In this document: positions 11,301 through 23,618 of the stretch, in pieces
Layout of the letters: each line of letters opens with the position of its first letter
Position numbering within the stretch: the first letter of the stretch is position 1
Notes under the pieces: model-generated
Seen by the model: only the letters and a program-made list of their open reading frames with translations
Database searches by the model: none
What the model was told of the DNA's origin: nothing
Origin: Rhea pennata
Lineage: Eukaryota; Chordata; Aves; Rheiformes; Rheidae
DNA length: 64,000 nt
Direction: 5' to 3'
Assembly (NCBI RefSeq): GCF_028389875.1
Contig: NC_084702.1
Span: 66,189,582 to 66,253,581 of the forward strand
Made by a program: the position numbers and the translations under genes

Positions 11301-14300
11301 ATACCAGTGCATTTCTGAAATGGCTTTTAATTTCTAAAATAAATAAAGCACATTAAACAACAATTTCTCATCCCGTAACACGAAAGCTCTTTTGAAAACA
11401 GTAGATCATATAATTAAAGAGTACATCACAAATAAGGCAGTCAATAAGAGGAATTAAGAACCCAGCCCTAAGATTAGGTTTTCTAATCAATTTTATCTTT
11501 AATCTGTTTTTCCATCAGACGCTTTGCATGCATCTAAATTGTCAGCTTATCACATTCTCCTGTTGCATGCTTTCAAAGAAGCAGTAGAGGGAGCACTAAC
11601 AGCACAGAAACTACCTGCCCTCAGTTTCTATACTAGGTACCACAGCAGCTCAAAAGAATTTGCAGAAAAACCTGCTCAAAAGCTGAAGCTCCAAGTTAGT
11701 ACGCTTAGTACACAGAGAATATTAATTATGCAGAGATAAATCTTAATTTTCAATAGAGATAATTCTGGAGACTGAAAAATTGGGCAAATAGGAAAGGTTT
11801 CCCATGAAAAAAACACAAAAAATATCATTTTCACCACAAAATTTCTAAAAATATTATGTCTCTGCTCTAAAATATGAAGAGGCAAGAACTTCTCCAAAAA
11901 AAGCTTTAAGATATTCTATCAAAATAATTCTTTTTTGATTTTTTCTGCTCTTGGTTTGGAAAAACACTGACATGTTTGTGTTGAAGTGTAAACTACGTGA
12001 ATTCAGAGTGAGACAGGCACCTGCTACAGAAATTTGCACTGTGAACTGTCTGACAGAGATATAATCAACTGAAAACCTGTTAATCTTTACCACAGGCAGC
12101 AATAGTAACTCACCCTGTAATTTAAAGAACTTAATGGCTCACTCTAAGCCATGGAAGAATGATTCTTCTCTCTTATCACTTCTACTAATAATTACAATGC
12201 ATTAAACAGTGCATTATTTGGGTGCCTTACAGGTTTATTCTCCTGTAGGTCTGTTTGTGCTGGAAGAAATTTCCACATTTTCATGTATGGACAGAAGCTA
12301 AAACAAGACTGCTTTCTTAAAATGTGACTCTTCCAAACTGTTCACAGTGTTTGTACTGAACTAGTTCTACTACAAACTTTCTATCCTTCCAGAATGTATG
12401 GATGTCAATTCAAATGCCTGAAATTTATGCAGAAACTGGAAACATCTGGGTAAACGTGGAAACAGCAGCTAGTCTTAACAGTAAACCACAGCCATTTTAC
12501 ATGCAAGTCATTTCAGACAAAACACATCCAGTCCCAAGAATATTTCCTTATTTTTATTATCTTTAAAGCATATAGCTTGACAAAATCATTTTAACAGTTG
12601 TGTGACTGTAAAATTTACTGGGAACCCATGGTGAGTTTTGTTTGCCTACATTAAGGAAGAAAAAGCAAAATTGTGCTGAATTGTTGCAACTTTGTTAGGT
12701 CATATGGCATTAGCATCTGTTAGCAATCCTGCACTGTTACTCCTCTGTAAAGGATACTCCATACATGCAGAAAAACTTAACAGCCTAATCTTTTTCCATG
12801 TTTCTAATTTACTGCAGTTTCTTCCATCTGCAGTTACACTTGAAGCTACTGGCTTTCTTAATAGGGCAAGTTACATCAATCATTTTTTAAGCACATTCAA
12901 CACACTAAGTCAACATCCTCCACAAATACGTGACCCAGAAGTTGCTCTGAAAATGTGACATGCAATATGTCTGTCCTTGCTTGGTTACTAAGGAGCGTCC
13001 TCTACTGCTACAGAGCAACAGTGAAGGAATTAACTGTTAGCAAACATATTCTAACGAAGTGTTAATTTAGTCAAAATGAAACCATAAAGTGTTTTACAGG
13101 TAATTAGATTGCTTTCTTTTCAATGATTACAGCAGATGCAACAGTCTACTGCAACAGCAGAGCCTACTTGGTCACCACAGATGTTCAGGGACAGGGGGAA
13201 AAAACAAGAATTACAGAGTTTTGTCTGTCTTCTGTGAATCTGCAGTGAGTTTTCATCAAACTAAAACTATGGACCTGAAGCTTTGTTTAGCAAAAAACGT
13301 ATTAGAATAAAGCAAGGCTTATTTATGACTGTTCAGAATACACTTGCCCAGCTTTCTCACCCTTTAAACAAAACTAGGGTAAAAAAAGGTATCACTCTCC
13401 TCTCTTCCTTTAGCTTTAAACATTTTTCTTCCCCTTTTGCATTTTGTTCAGAGTTCCCACTCTTATGCTACCTTAAACAATTCTAGAGATAAATTTTTGG
13501 CAATGAAAGAATATCAGGGAGCCCTCAAATTCTCACCGATACTTCACAAAGATTTCTTCAGCCATGAAAATACTATCCCTATCACTGTTTCTCCCACTAA
13601 GAATTCTTTAGGTGGAATAAAGTTGCTCCACACCACCACCACTAGCAGCCATGAATCCTTTAGGGTAGATGGAACAAGAACCTCCCTTCCATAATGCTGC
13701 TTCTCTTTGCTACTCTGCTGTACGCAGCATGTTTGTTTGGGATTATATGTGAACCGTTCACGAGCAGGTGGCCTCTCATGCTTTTTCCTTAGCCCTTCTG
13801 CGAGTCTCTTGGTGGTCTACTATAATGCCTTACATTGTAAGGCTGAATTGTTTACTTACCCTATGAATACATTTACTCCTGTTTCAAACTTGTAATATGA
13901 TGACCTGAGCATTAAGAATGCATATCGATATTGTTGATCATGATGTTGATGCAACTGTCCCAACCCAGCAATTTCACCTGCCTTTGTACTGACTCTTCAG
14001 TTGATACACTTGACAAGTGTGGCTGGTTTGGATTCTGGGAAGTGGTTTGGGATGTGAGACTAGAAGGTTTATCTTTTCCAAGTTGTCAGGATCACTGTAT
14101 AAAGCCATTCTCATAACAAGAGTCCCTAAGGATAATGTTGCCAGAAAAAGAATGGAAGTGTCAACGCTACATTTGATCCCGTGCATCTTCTCCAGGCCAT
14201 GAGGATCTATTTCCCCAATCAAAGAAATTTTTAAACACACAGTGCTTTGACTTTCAAAAATGTTTTACAAAGCAGTAATCAAACTACCTGACACAACACT

Positions 14301-17300
14301 TTTAGTGTTTTGATTCTAAAAATACAGTATACTACTACAACACAATAGACTTAATAATAAATCTGTCTTCTGAAGGGCAGATGTAGGTGAATTTGATGAA
14401 GGTGTGAAGAACGTTATCCACTTTAGAAAGAAAAAGCAAAATGCTGTAGTAACATTTTGTAATAACTTATTAAACTCTAATGCCCTTATGAGCTATGGAC
14501 GTTGGTGATAACCAGTAATGCTGTAACTGTTTATTTGAAGATTCCTCTGACAGCAAATACTGTACATTACAGCAATTTCCTGCCCAAGATAGTTTATGAA
14601 ACTATGCTCTGATTACCATTAAATGAGTGCAGTTCAAAAGATTATTTATACAACTAAAAGATTACTTCCAACATTCTGGCATATCAGAATTCTATTGGAG
14701 TATCTTATTGGTACCTCAGTCTAATAAAATAGCCCTATTAATTGTCCTAATTTCTAAATACAGTCTATTTACTCTGCATCTCTCATTTACTTTCTACCTC
14801 TTTAACATCAAATGGCTTTCAGAATCACCTGTTGGATAGCCCATATTGTTGCAAGTTCCTGCTTTTCCTTTTTTTTTTTCTTTCTTTCTGCTATTAACAG
14901 TTTGGCAATCTCTCTTACTTCTTAGACTGGAATCCTTGCTTTCCGATAGTTCTGCCTCCCTATCCACATTCTTAATAATTTGTACAACTACTATGACTTG
15001 AATATTATTGAAATCTGTTCTTTCCTGACTAACCCTGCTGTTAAAACTCTGGTTCCTATTTCATGCTGATTGCTCTGGTATTTCTACTTGGCCTTCTGCC
15101 TTCCACATTTTCTTCCCCCATCAAGTGTTTCAAAACAGCTCCAGAGGTCATTCTCTATCAGTTATGACATCAACGTAGCTATCTCCTCAAATCATTTTGC
15201 TCTTATCTCATCAAATTGAGGAGCTACTTTCCATCTAAAAAGCCCAAATCTGCCATCTGACTTCCATCTGTTTTTAGTCCATTTGCTTCCACACTCCTTT
15301 CTGCAATCTTCCCAGCTGATCTGACTTCCTGCTTTCTCTCTCTCACATTGCCTGCTCTGTCTTCTCCATTGGTTTTATGTTAGAAATAACATTTTTTGTC
15401 CACCTTCTTCCATCCCTCTTTGAAATCTATCTTGTACAAAAATCCTCCTCTTGTTTTCATCAACTATTATTGATGAACCATCTGTTAATCAACCATCTCA
15501 ATCTGTTTCTGAGCAACTGTCCTACATTGTGTTTTGTGCTTGATTGATTGAAAAACAAATGGTTCAGCCCAGATTTCCATCCAGTTTGCTAATCTATTTT
15601 GTTATATTCAGTAGTAGATGCTTCCGGAAGGGGTAAAAAACCTTGGACAAACACGATCCTTAAAATACTCTCTCAGCTTCACAATAATAACAAGCGAACA
15701 ATAACCACAAGGAAGACCTGCATGAGAGATACTGTCTTTAACAAACTTGATAAAGTTTTCTTTCACAATTTTGTCTCATCTTTTTGGACTCATCTAGACT
15801 TTTGACATCCACAAACTCCTGTGACAAATGATTCAAAAACTTCACTTTACAATACGTGGGAAAAGTTCCTCCTTTTGTTTGCTTTAAAGAATATTATCCA
15901 TCAACAAATTTGATTTCCATCTATTTATTACAATGAACAGTGAATAATCATCCCCTAGTCATTTTCTCCACACCATTCTTAATTTTATCGCTATCAGTAA
16001 TATCCCAACGCTGCTGTTTCTGTTTAGGCTGAAAAATATCTGTCAGACTAAGTCTTTCCTCAGATATTCCATAATTGTTACCATACCTTCCAGGGTGTTA
16101 AGTGCTTCCTCCCCCAATCCCTTCCTGAGGGTTTGACTGCCTGGGCTCAGGGCCAGCTTGGAAAGAGTGCAGCTGGTGACCTCGAAACATGCTGTTTGAA
16201 CAGAGCTGGAAGACGACTCAGCAATGGCTGCCCCTCTTTCCCTTGGGAGCTGCTTTTACATTGCAGCTGCCTTGCGGCCATGTATCCTGTAGAGCCAGAG
16301 CCCAATCATGACCTATGGACTAACTTCCTGGCTTCCTTTCAGACCTGCCTCAATACTATGGACATACTGGTGATCACTGGACCTGTTACTGTTTCTAGAC
16401 CTGATTCTAACCCCAACTCACCTTCCTGTCTTGACCTCCAACCTGCCTCATCACTATAGACTTGTTCACTAACGTGGACTCTTAGCTGACCCTCACAACC
16501 ATGCCTGGGCCTGCCCTGCCCTCCTGCTCACGTACAGCGGGGTCAGGTCCCTGTGGGTCAGGTCCCTGCCTCTGTCAGCCTTGTTACATATGAGGCTCCC
16601 TGACAATACTGAACTGAATAGATTACTACCACTAGCAAACTTGTATTCACTTTTTCAATAGCTTTTCCTGTTCATTTCTGAGTACATTAAATAATTTAAG
16701 TCCCTGCAAAGATGTAAGTAAGTGAAAGCCACTGGCAACTTTACTCCTGTGTGAAACTAAATTTATTCCTACCCTGTTTCCTAACTTAAGCAGTTTGACT
16801 TGTCTGAGACTGAAGTTTTGTAAGAAGATACACCTTTCAGTGCTCTTATGAACTACAGAAGAACAGAAAACCACAACACTATATATACATAGATTATATG
16901 CTATATATGTATAAATATATAAAGTACCAGATATTATTTCCCTTTTTTAAACAGCCATATGAAAAGATATACTTCCAGCACAGAAACATTAAAAAAGAAA
17001 AAAAAAATCCTTCATGTTTACATTCATTTTTTATTTTTAATTCCTCAAATATATGGGAACATTTTTATTACAAGCTAGGGTCTTAAAATTCCCGAAGTAT
17101 TACAAATAGTTAAATGCCATCTTATTATTTAACTTTAGCTGTTATTAAACAGTTTGAATACTCTTAACATTTAGATAAACTATTATTACTGTCCGTAACT
17201 TTTTACTGCCATAATGACATCTGTTATGCAAAGTAAAAGAAATATGATCAAAACCTTGATCACATTAAAACTAACAGAAAGACAAATACATCCTATGGAA

Positions 17301-20059
17301 TAAACTTATGACAGTAATCAGTGTAATTGAACTCAAGCTTGAAGGAATTATGTGTAGTTGCTAACAATACATAACTGAGTTGGAAATGCAACTGTGGTAA
17401 AATATTGATGATTACATAAAGTCAAACAGGCTATCACATTGTTTAATCTGACCTCTTAGCATCACAGGGGATTAAATCTCACACAGATATAAAGTCTAAT
17501 CCCTTTGGATAGACTAAAGCTTTTAATTCCTCAAGAAGTTAAAGAAATGCTTAGGGAGAATGCCAGACTTGGGTTTCACCAATACCTAAAGTCCAATACA
17601 ATGGCACAGAATTAATTTAGGTTAAATTATTTCAGTGACCAATATTAAAAGAGTACTAGTAGAACTTCAATACACCTGTCATCATGGTGCAGGGAAGAAT
17701 GTTGTCCAGACCCAAACGAGGCTATCAGATTGACCTTAAATAAACCAAATCGCACAGGCAGCTAAGAGAAAACATTTTTACACCATCTCAGAGCATCACT
17801 CCCACCAGCCCGACATCCCATCTCCAATTATAGGCAAACATTGATGTTTTGGAACTCTGACATTTTCAAACTTCGATATTTTCAGAAGACAGTAAAACAC
17901 GCATCCAAGAATGTGCCAAAAAAGCAGAGAGAAAATACAGAAGGGAAGCTTTTCTTTCATAGATACCACATGAAATCAAAAATCTATTAATGTGGATAGA
18001 TACTAGTCTTGACTTGAAAAAAATAATTATTTTAACTCTGCTCTCAAAATGCAGTTGTGGATTAAATTTATGTTATGCAAATGAGGTTGACTCCATTGCA
18101 TTATCAAAAATTAAGCATTACTATTTTTCAAAGTGTTTTAGATCCTTGCTATTTTGTTTTTATATTTGAGATTATCACAGATAAAGGAAATATTTCTCAA
18201 AACTTCCTTAATTCAAAAAAAGAACATACTGTTTTCAAAATACTATTTACCTTCTTTTACTGAATCCTCTCTTGATTGGCTGAATTTTACCAACATGTTA
18301 GATTTTTCTAGCTGAAGAACCAGTAGGTTATTTGCTTCGTTAATTTTTGATATTTTCTAGAAAATTGGTAAGAGACTGATGTTATACTAAGAATTTTTGA
18401 TAAAAGTTTTAGATTTAGAATTTTTGATACAAGATCTTGAGTTTTAAATTCATAAAAACATTTACACAACACAATAGTTGCAAGCCTGTTTTACTTGACA
18501 CTCTGGGAATTCCATTACAGAGAAGAACAAAGTTAGACTCGAAAGCCTGTGCTGTACATAATTCAATATTTACCATCCATAAACACAACCTTGACTTACC
18601 TCATTACTTACAAACTCCAGGAATCTTTGCAAGAGAGAGTCCAGAATTATACTTGTCAAAATTAAATATACTAAATAAATGTTACAAAAGGGCACAAAGT
18701 AGAAAATGTACCTGCAAAACTGCTTAATCCCACCTTAATTTAATTGCTTCCTCTGAACTCCATAGTCTAGATCAATTCTCAGCACGGTTCTTTCTGTTGC
18801 TTTGCATACAATGCCCTCATTGAGTACTGAGTAATGTGTGTGAATAGTGATTGGTGTGATAACTTCCATGAGAATCACAAAATTTCTTCCAGGTGCTCCT
18901 TCTGTACTATCTCTGGTAAGCATTTACTGATCAGGATCAATCAGCAGAGAGATAGCCAAAATGGGTCTAATCAAACGAGAAATACAGCACTGATTTTCTC
19001 AGTGGATCCATCTTTAAAGAACCGACCTGTTCTTAAAGTAAAGAGAGCTCAGCACATTTGGAATTTAAGAACAGATGCGCCTGCTATGGCAATGACTTAA
19101 AAAAAAAAAAAAAAAAAGAATAAGGAACAATTTCTGCAATGAGTACAACAAAGCTGTGTAATATGAGTATCTCCAATAGAGGCTTCTGATGCAAATACTT
19201 GCACGTATTTCCTGAGGAACTAAGTTCTACCACAGAACACTTATTGAGCAGACCCCACAGATTTCAACAAGTCAGGCATTCTAAGATAAATTTTAATCTG
19301 GGAATCTAAAGGTTTTGGACCATAAAAAAAGTGTCTGTTTGCATGCTTATGCAACCTAGATGGCCTTATAAATCTGATTTTACATCCACAAATTCTGATA
19401 TTCAGAACTACTACTAGCTTCTTTTAACCCACTCCATCTTTACATACAGAGATTCTGATTCACTATCAGAAAGTTTGTTTTTAAGTGCCTAAAGATAAAA
19501 CATCTTTGACTATCTATGGACACAGAAGTCTGAAGCTTACTATACTGAATAGGCACATGTAGAGTTAAGTATTCATTAGGAATAACAAAAGAAATACATA
19601 TCTTTCCTGCAGACAAAAGGCATTTTAATGGATCACATGTAAATTGGCAGTTATCTGGGATCTATTGTTATTCACCTGTGAAAAATGATCCAAGATCCTC
19701 CTTCAAACAAACATTAAATGCACAACAGCACAATTTTCACGTGCTACTTCATAAATCAGCAGTAAAAAGGAGGGACATAATCATTCATCTTGAATCATTC
19801 TGAGCACTAACAGCCAGTACAGACACTTACTTTCCAAACAAAATTGGTGTTGCAAGACACAATAAGAATAAACAGACACCACTTAGAAGAAACTTTCACC
19901 TGAGAAGCATATTAAAACATGCCAAAGTATTTACAGATAGTAATTTCAATGATTTTTACCGTTGTCACTTACCTTTTCTATCACTGAGAAGTCATCTAGA
20001 AGTTTACCAAGATTCACCAAACTGATCTTTTTCATAGTTCCTTCACAGCTGTGATCCAT
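2215..20059 (-). CDS. CCDC152: CCDC152 gene, complete coding region (8 coding exons)
   Basis: The eight exons at 19973-20059, 18251-18356, 8006-8074, 6724-6788, 4751-4853, 3882-4009, 2865-2951 and 2215-2337 total 768 nt. They join in one frame with GT-AG borders to a 255-residue protein plus stop, close to the human length (about 254, from memory). The protein is Lys/Glu-rich with Leu/Ile heptads along nearly all its length, so it is a coiled coil with no signal peptide or membrane segment. Diagnostic matches to human CCDC152 are the start (MKKISLVNL), [36 protein letters not shown] and the basic end KRKRF. The molecular role of the protein is not established. In human, transcripts of this gene are antisense to SELENOP and have been reported to act on SELENOP translation. 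Here the gene converges on SELENOP but its coding exons do not overlap it. Confidence 0.95.
2865..2951 (-). CDS. CCDC152: CCDC152 coding exon 7
   Basis: Encodes residues 187-215, 29 whole codons, including AKLARVQ and the conserved LPQSIYRR at the end. The acceptor is TTTCAG and the donor is GTATGT. This Ser/Pro-containing segment interrupts the heptad pattern before the last helix. Confidence 0.95.
3882..4009 (-). CDS. CCDC152: CCDC152 coding exon 6
   Basis: Encodes the end of codon 144 and residues 145-186, a charged helix with [10 protein letters not shown] and [11 protein letters not shown]. The acceptor is ACTAG and the donor is GTATGC. Its phase joins exactly to the single A left over from the preceding exon. 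Confidence 0.95.
4751..4853 (-). CDS. CCDC152: CCDC152 coding exon 5
   Basis: Encodes residues 110-143 plus one base. It starts [10 protein letters not shown] and ends DMRKK in a run of eight A, followed by donor GTAAGT. The acceptor is TTCACAG. The A-run next to the donor could cause local sequencing or slippage errors, but the phase fits as read. Confidence 0.94.
4854..6723 (-). other. CCDC152: CCDC152 intron 4 (coding-exon numbering)
   Basis: Spliced intron between coding exons 4 and 5. Apart from the CR1 fragment at 5077-5498 I see no gene, RNA or other repeat in it. Confidence 0.85.
5077..5498 (-). mobile_element. CR1 LINE, 3' fragment
   Basis: 5'-truncated CR1 non-LTR retrotransposon lying in the CCDC152 intron between exons 4 and 5. 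Read on the minus strand it encodes the ORF2 C-terminus ([32 protein letters not shown]) and ends in the typical CTTACTGATTCTGTGATTCT tail. It has about 95% identity to the corresponding part of the element at 9915-11040. Confidence 0.95.
6724..6788 (-). CDS. CCDC152: CCDC152 coding exon 4
   Basis: Encodes the last two bases of codon 88 and residues 89-109 (ENERLKDN through KLKAREQ). The acceptor is ACATAG and the donor is GTCTGT, a usable GT site with a weaker consensus. It aligns with human ENEQLK and EKLKSHEQ. Confidence 0.93.
8006..8074 (-). CDS. CCDC152: CCDC152 coding exon 3
   Basis: Short 69-nt exon giving codons 65 to 88, both end codons split. It encodes [20 protein letters not shown], aligned with human ECATLHNIIKGLQQTIE. 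The acceptor is TTTTAG and the donor is GTAAAA. Confidence 0.93.
8448..8530. repeat. TA-rich microsatellite with palindrome
   Basis: Long alternating A/T sequence with a core GTGTATATATACAC at about 8490-8503. The flanking bases extend this into a near-perfect palindrome able to form a hairpin. Confidence 0.8.
9915..11040 (-). mobile_element. CR1 LINE, 1.1-kb 3' fragment with reverse transcriptase remnant
   Basis: 5'-truncated CR1 element. On the minus strand it runs from [17 protein letters not shown] through the reverse-transcriptase core with FADDT (about 10783-10797) to [53 protein letters not shown] and [14 protein letters not shown], ending in the CR1 tail at about 9915. The reading frame is broken by stops and shifts at several points (for example just after the GVESS segment at about 10897), so it is not active. 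It lies inside CCDC152 intron 2, same orientation as the gene. Confidence 0.96.
18251..18356 (-). CDS. CCDC152: CCDC152 coding exon 2
   Basis: Encodes residues 30-64 plus one base, including [17 protein letters not shown], which matches human NNILDIQLEKSNCLLKV. The acceptor is TTCTAG and the donor is GTAAAT. Confidence 0.94.
18357..19972 (-). other. CCDC152: CCDC152 intron 1 (coding-exon numbering)
   Basis: The intron contains a run of 19 A at 19099-19117 directly after a chance-length + strand frame. No other feature is recognised. Confidence 0.8.
19973..20059 (-). CDS. CCDC152: CCDC152 coding exon 1 (start codon)
   Basis: Encodes residues 1-29, [19 protein letters not shown] onward, with ATG at 20057-20059 and donor GTAAGT. 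A TGCAG seven bases before the ATG, with only AAATAA between, could be the acceptor of a 5'UTR intron. The start matches the human protein start (MDQSSEG.MKKIS). Confidence 0.94.
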
Positions 20060-21918
20060 TTATTTCTGCAACATGTCATCCAATGTTCATTGTATGCATA
20101 AAAAAAAATTCAAAGAATTTTTATATTCCTCACTCACACTATTTCAAAAGAATTCCATAGATGTAAATATAAACAGAATACAGAACACCTTTTTTAAACT
20201 TAAAACTATTTTTGCATGTTAAACTAAATTTTAACCACTCTCAGTTCCAGCACTTCTAGGAAGTCAGAAAGCTCAAGCCAAACCTATCAGCTAGATGGTA
20301 TCACTGAATTTGGAATTTTTGTTGCTGTTTAAAAACAAACCTGAATCCACTTCCGTAGACACTACACCACAATTTTACCTAAAAACAGTGCTCTACATGT
20401 TGGATGCTTGTAAAACATTATATGACTGACTCCTCTTTATATGCTACTAAGACAGATTGGTCTTCCTATACTTGTTTTAAAGACTAGGGAATTGAATCAG
20501 GGAAGCAATTCAGCAAGTAACCCAAGGCCACAATAATTTTTATGTTTCAATAAACAATTACTCATTCTCTGTGTATATGTTAGAAGCAACAGATCAATTT
20601 TTGTTAGATTTGGTAACTTGAAAAATGTTACTGAAGTAAATGAGACTTTACCAAGACTAGATCCTGCATTAACATATTCTGGGCTTTAAGTCCCTTACAT
20701 GTTCGCTCTGAAGTTATATTCTTCATCATTCAGTATTTACAAGTGTTTACATACATACATATATATATATGTAATTTCCTTACCAAAAAGGTAGATAAAA
20801 AGATAGTTCTCTGCACTTAACGCACAATTGTGTCTTCTATCCACTGTTTCCTCAACAGGACTAATAAAACAGCTAATTAACTTTTATTTTCTCTACCAGT
20901 AATTTTAAGGAATATGTAACATTAAGAATTAATACTTTTCTCTGTAGGTTAGTTGTTTTCTTCTCTGAAAGTTAAATGAGTAATTTCAATAATCTGTAAC
21001 TCTTATTACAATGCAGTAACTGTTAGAATGGATTTTGGGAATAAATATTTATCAACTTTGCAAAACAATAATTGATCTTAATATGCTATTGGTTAATAAT
21101 CTAAATGTACAGTGTGACTGCCAAGTCCTGATCTTTCCAGTCTTCATCATGGACAGCATCTTTTCCATTTGTTTATCACCCTTTTCACCATGCTTTTAGA
21201 ACCGTTTCTTTGTTGTTATAGTTTTTTGTATGTCATCCTCTAAATTTTGACTGAGGATGGATGTTGAGGGAGCAGTCAGGTTGTACACTGCTTTGCTTGT
21301 GTGTCTGTGCACTGCCTGGCATCACCTCTTCTTTTACAGGACAGGATGTGCTCAGCACTTAGCAGCATTAGCCAACAGTACCAAAGGGAATAAAACTCTT
21401 GTTGAACTAAAATGCTAAATTCAAAATAATTATAATACAAAATAACTATAATACATTTCCCATCAGGAAAACTCATTGTTTTTATTTTTGTATAAGATTA
21501 CTACATATGCCAGATCATCCAAAGACACTTTTGTTCAGACTTTCACCTCTACTTTGAACAGTATTTATTTAACTAAAGGAAAAAAAATCGAAGACCTAAC
21601 ACGTATTTTCGACTGTCTTAAAACTATTCAACCTTTCTATGACCCTCCCTCCACCATGACTGTCTCTCAGTATATTTTTTTTATTACTGTAGCTGATACC
21701 CGAATTTAGAAATTAAGGTTTCATTTTTGTTTCACGTGACAGTGAAACATGTATTAAAAACCAAAATAACAAGAAAACTTCTTCTTAGATTACTAACTGC
21801 ATGTCTCCATCGAATATTAATTATTCAGTAACAGCACCTTTAAGCAGTCTCACCCTTTTTCTGCACTTCACCCTTTTTAAAGACAGACAACTAATATTTG
21901 CATTGAGTCCAACCTCAC
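20060..21918 (-). other. CCDC152: Probable CCDC152 5'UTR intron
   Basis: AT-rich sequence between the start-codon exon and the CpG island. A GTGAGG donor-like site on the minus strand at 21913-21918 and the TGCAG at about 20066-20070 would make this a 1.85-kb intron. This is inferred from context. No coding exon is seen. Confidence 0.45.
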
Positions 21919-21929
21919 TTGAACCACTC

Positions 21930-22300
21930 AGTCTGTGAGGATCGCGGACCCCGAGGACACCGCAGAGCACCCGCGGCGGCGCGGCGAGCAAAGCGGCCCC
22001 GACGGCCTCGCCGAAGGCGGGAAACCAGCGCCGCCCGCGGAGCGTACCACTAGCGACCCTGTGGGGGGTCCCTCCTCCTTCTCCCCCTCTCCCCCGCCGA
22101 GCCGCTCTTGGACTCGACCGGCAGGCGCGTGGCAGCCGTTGGAGCTTCGCGCGCCAAGCGCTGCCGTTGCCCCGCCCTGCGGGGAGGGGGCGCTGCGGCG
22201 CGCGAAGAGAGCGACTGTTGCGGGGTGCGCGAGGCAGCGGCGGCTGAGGGCGCTCGGGGTGCTCGGCGCTGTGGCCGGCCTCTCGTAACGGTCTCTGTTA
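21930..22300. promoter_or_regulatory. CpG island, likely CCDC152 promoter
   Basis: Abrupt GC- and CpG-rich island in AT-rich surroundings, with many CG dinucleotides (for example around 21965-21990, 22130-22210). It sits just upstream of the first CCDC152 coding exon on the minus strand. The two overlapping long frames here (21935-22288 and 22108-22545) are what GC-rich DNA gives by chance and show no known domain. Confidence 0.75.
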
Positions 22301-23479
22301 TGGGCGACGGCTGTCCCTCTGGGGGAACTGGGGAAGCAAGTGGACTGTGCTGTGCGCCCTCATGCTGTATTGACACAACCCAAGTGCTTCAGCGGCACCC
22401 TTGCTCAAAAAAAAAAAAAAGCCCCCAAACAAACCAAACAGCCCACCTCAGAGGATCATCCGTGAAGGGCCTGATTTCACTCTGCTGTGCAGTCTGTGAA
22501 TTATTTTATCAAATGGCTCCTCACATCGACGTTGATGTGAGCTGAGGGGGGTGATTTAATGTGTGAATGCTCCTTTGAAGAGCAGTGAATAGACATCGGG
22601 GGGGGGGGTGCTTTTGTGAGTGACAGAGACCGATTCATTCCCTTTATCTTTAGTTTCTCAGCGTTTATACTATGCTTGTAACTATGGTTACCAAGCAGTG
22701 GTACTCCCCCTGCCTATCACTCCTTTCTGAGGAGAATTATCACAAAGAGCTTTTGAGAGAAGTTTCCAAGATATCCATGCTAGTCTGGGAGTGTGCCAGC
22801 AGGCTTGAGACTGATCAGCTAGGATTTCTTATTACAATCAAGACCTTGTCTCCTCTGTAGAAAGGTTGCTATTTTGGGGCAAAGTGCTCAGATGCTGTCA
22901 CTGTGCTAGTGTCTGAAGAGTCTGCAGCTGCTTTGAGTAGACTGGGAAAATGATGGTTCTGCTTAAATATGAAAAGGAGCACGTTTCCCTATTAATTGTT
23001 CTGTTACTGAAATTTGATAATGAATCCAGTTAAGATTGCTTTGGCCTGATACCTTTTATGTCTTGCCAGACTTTGTTAAAAGTATACATATAAGACTGGA
23101 AAGGACCTGTTGCATGATTGAATATCCCTGTGAAATCGCAGGCAACCTCCTCTGTCCCAGCCTGTTGCCACTTTACTACATATAGATTGCTTCTTTTTTC
23201 AGGTTAACATTGAGCCCATGACCAAGACATATCAACCTGGCGTATGACAATCCTGCTAGGAGCATCTATATTTGCTTCTTAACACCCTGTCTTACCATGG
23301 AAACAAACTGTCCTGGGGCAGTGGGGGCTTTTCTGCAGATAGGTTCATAGCAGTTAAATGTAACTGCAAAGAACAACTCATCAGCTAGATAGTCCTGCTG
23401 AGAGGTTCACAGAAAAACATTAAATATTTTAACATTTGCATCATTAGTTTTCAAGGTTGGTAGTACTAGATGAGTAAGA

Positions 23480-23618
23480 GAATCACAGAATAATTCAGGT
23501 CAGAAGGGACCTCTGGAGGTCACCTAGTTCAGAACCCTTTTCCAAGCAGGGCCAGTTTCAAAGCTACGTTGGGTTGCTCATGGCCGTGTCATGTTTGGAG
23601 AATCTGCAAGGAAGAGAT
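23480..23618 (-). mobile_element. CR1-like LINE 3' scrap
   Basis: Starts AATCACAGAATAATTCAGGT and continues with the familiar GGACCTCTGGAGGTCACCTA motif, the reverse complement of a CR1 3' end. It is more diverged than the two elements in CCDC152, so probably an older copy. Confidence 0.85.

Larger units (their letters stand above)
8075..18250 (-). other. CCDC152: CCDC152 intron 2, 10.2 kb
   Basis: The largest intron of the gene. It contains an AT dinucleotide-rich palindromic stretch (about 8448-8530), the long CR1 element (9915-11040), a pyrimidine-rich stretch on the + strand (about 14850-15450) and a GC-richer block of unknown origin (about 16130-16610). I found no gene or structural RNA in it. 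Confidence 0.8.

Noticed and set aside
21935-22545. Two overlapping + strand frames of 117 and 145 codons
   Set aside because: They lie in a CpG island, where stops are rare by composition. Ala/Arg/Gly-rich content, no domain.
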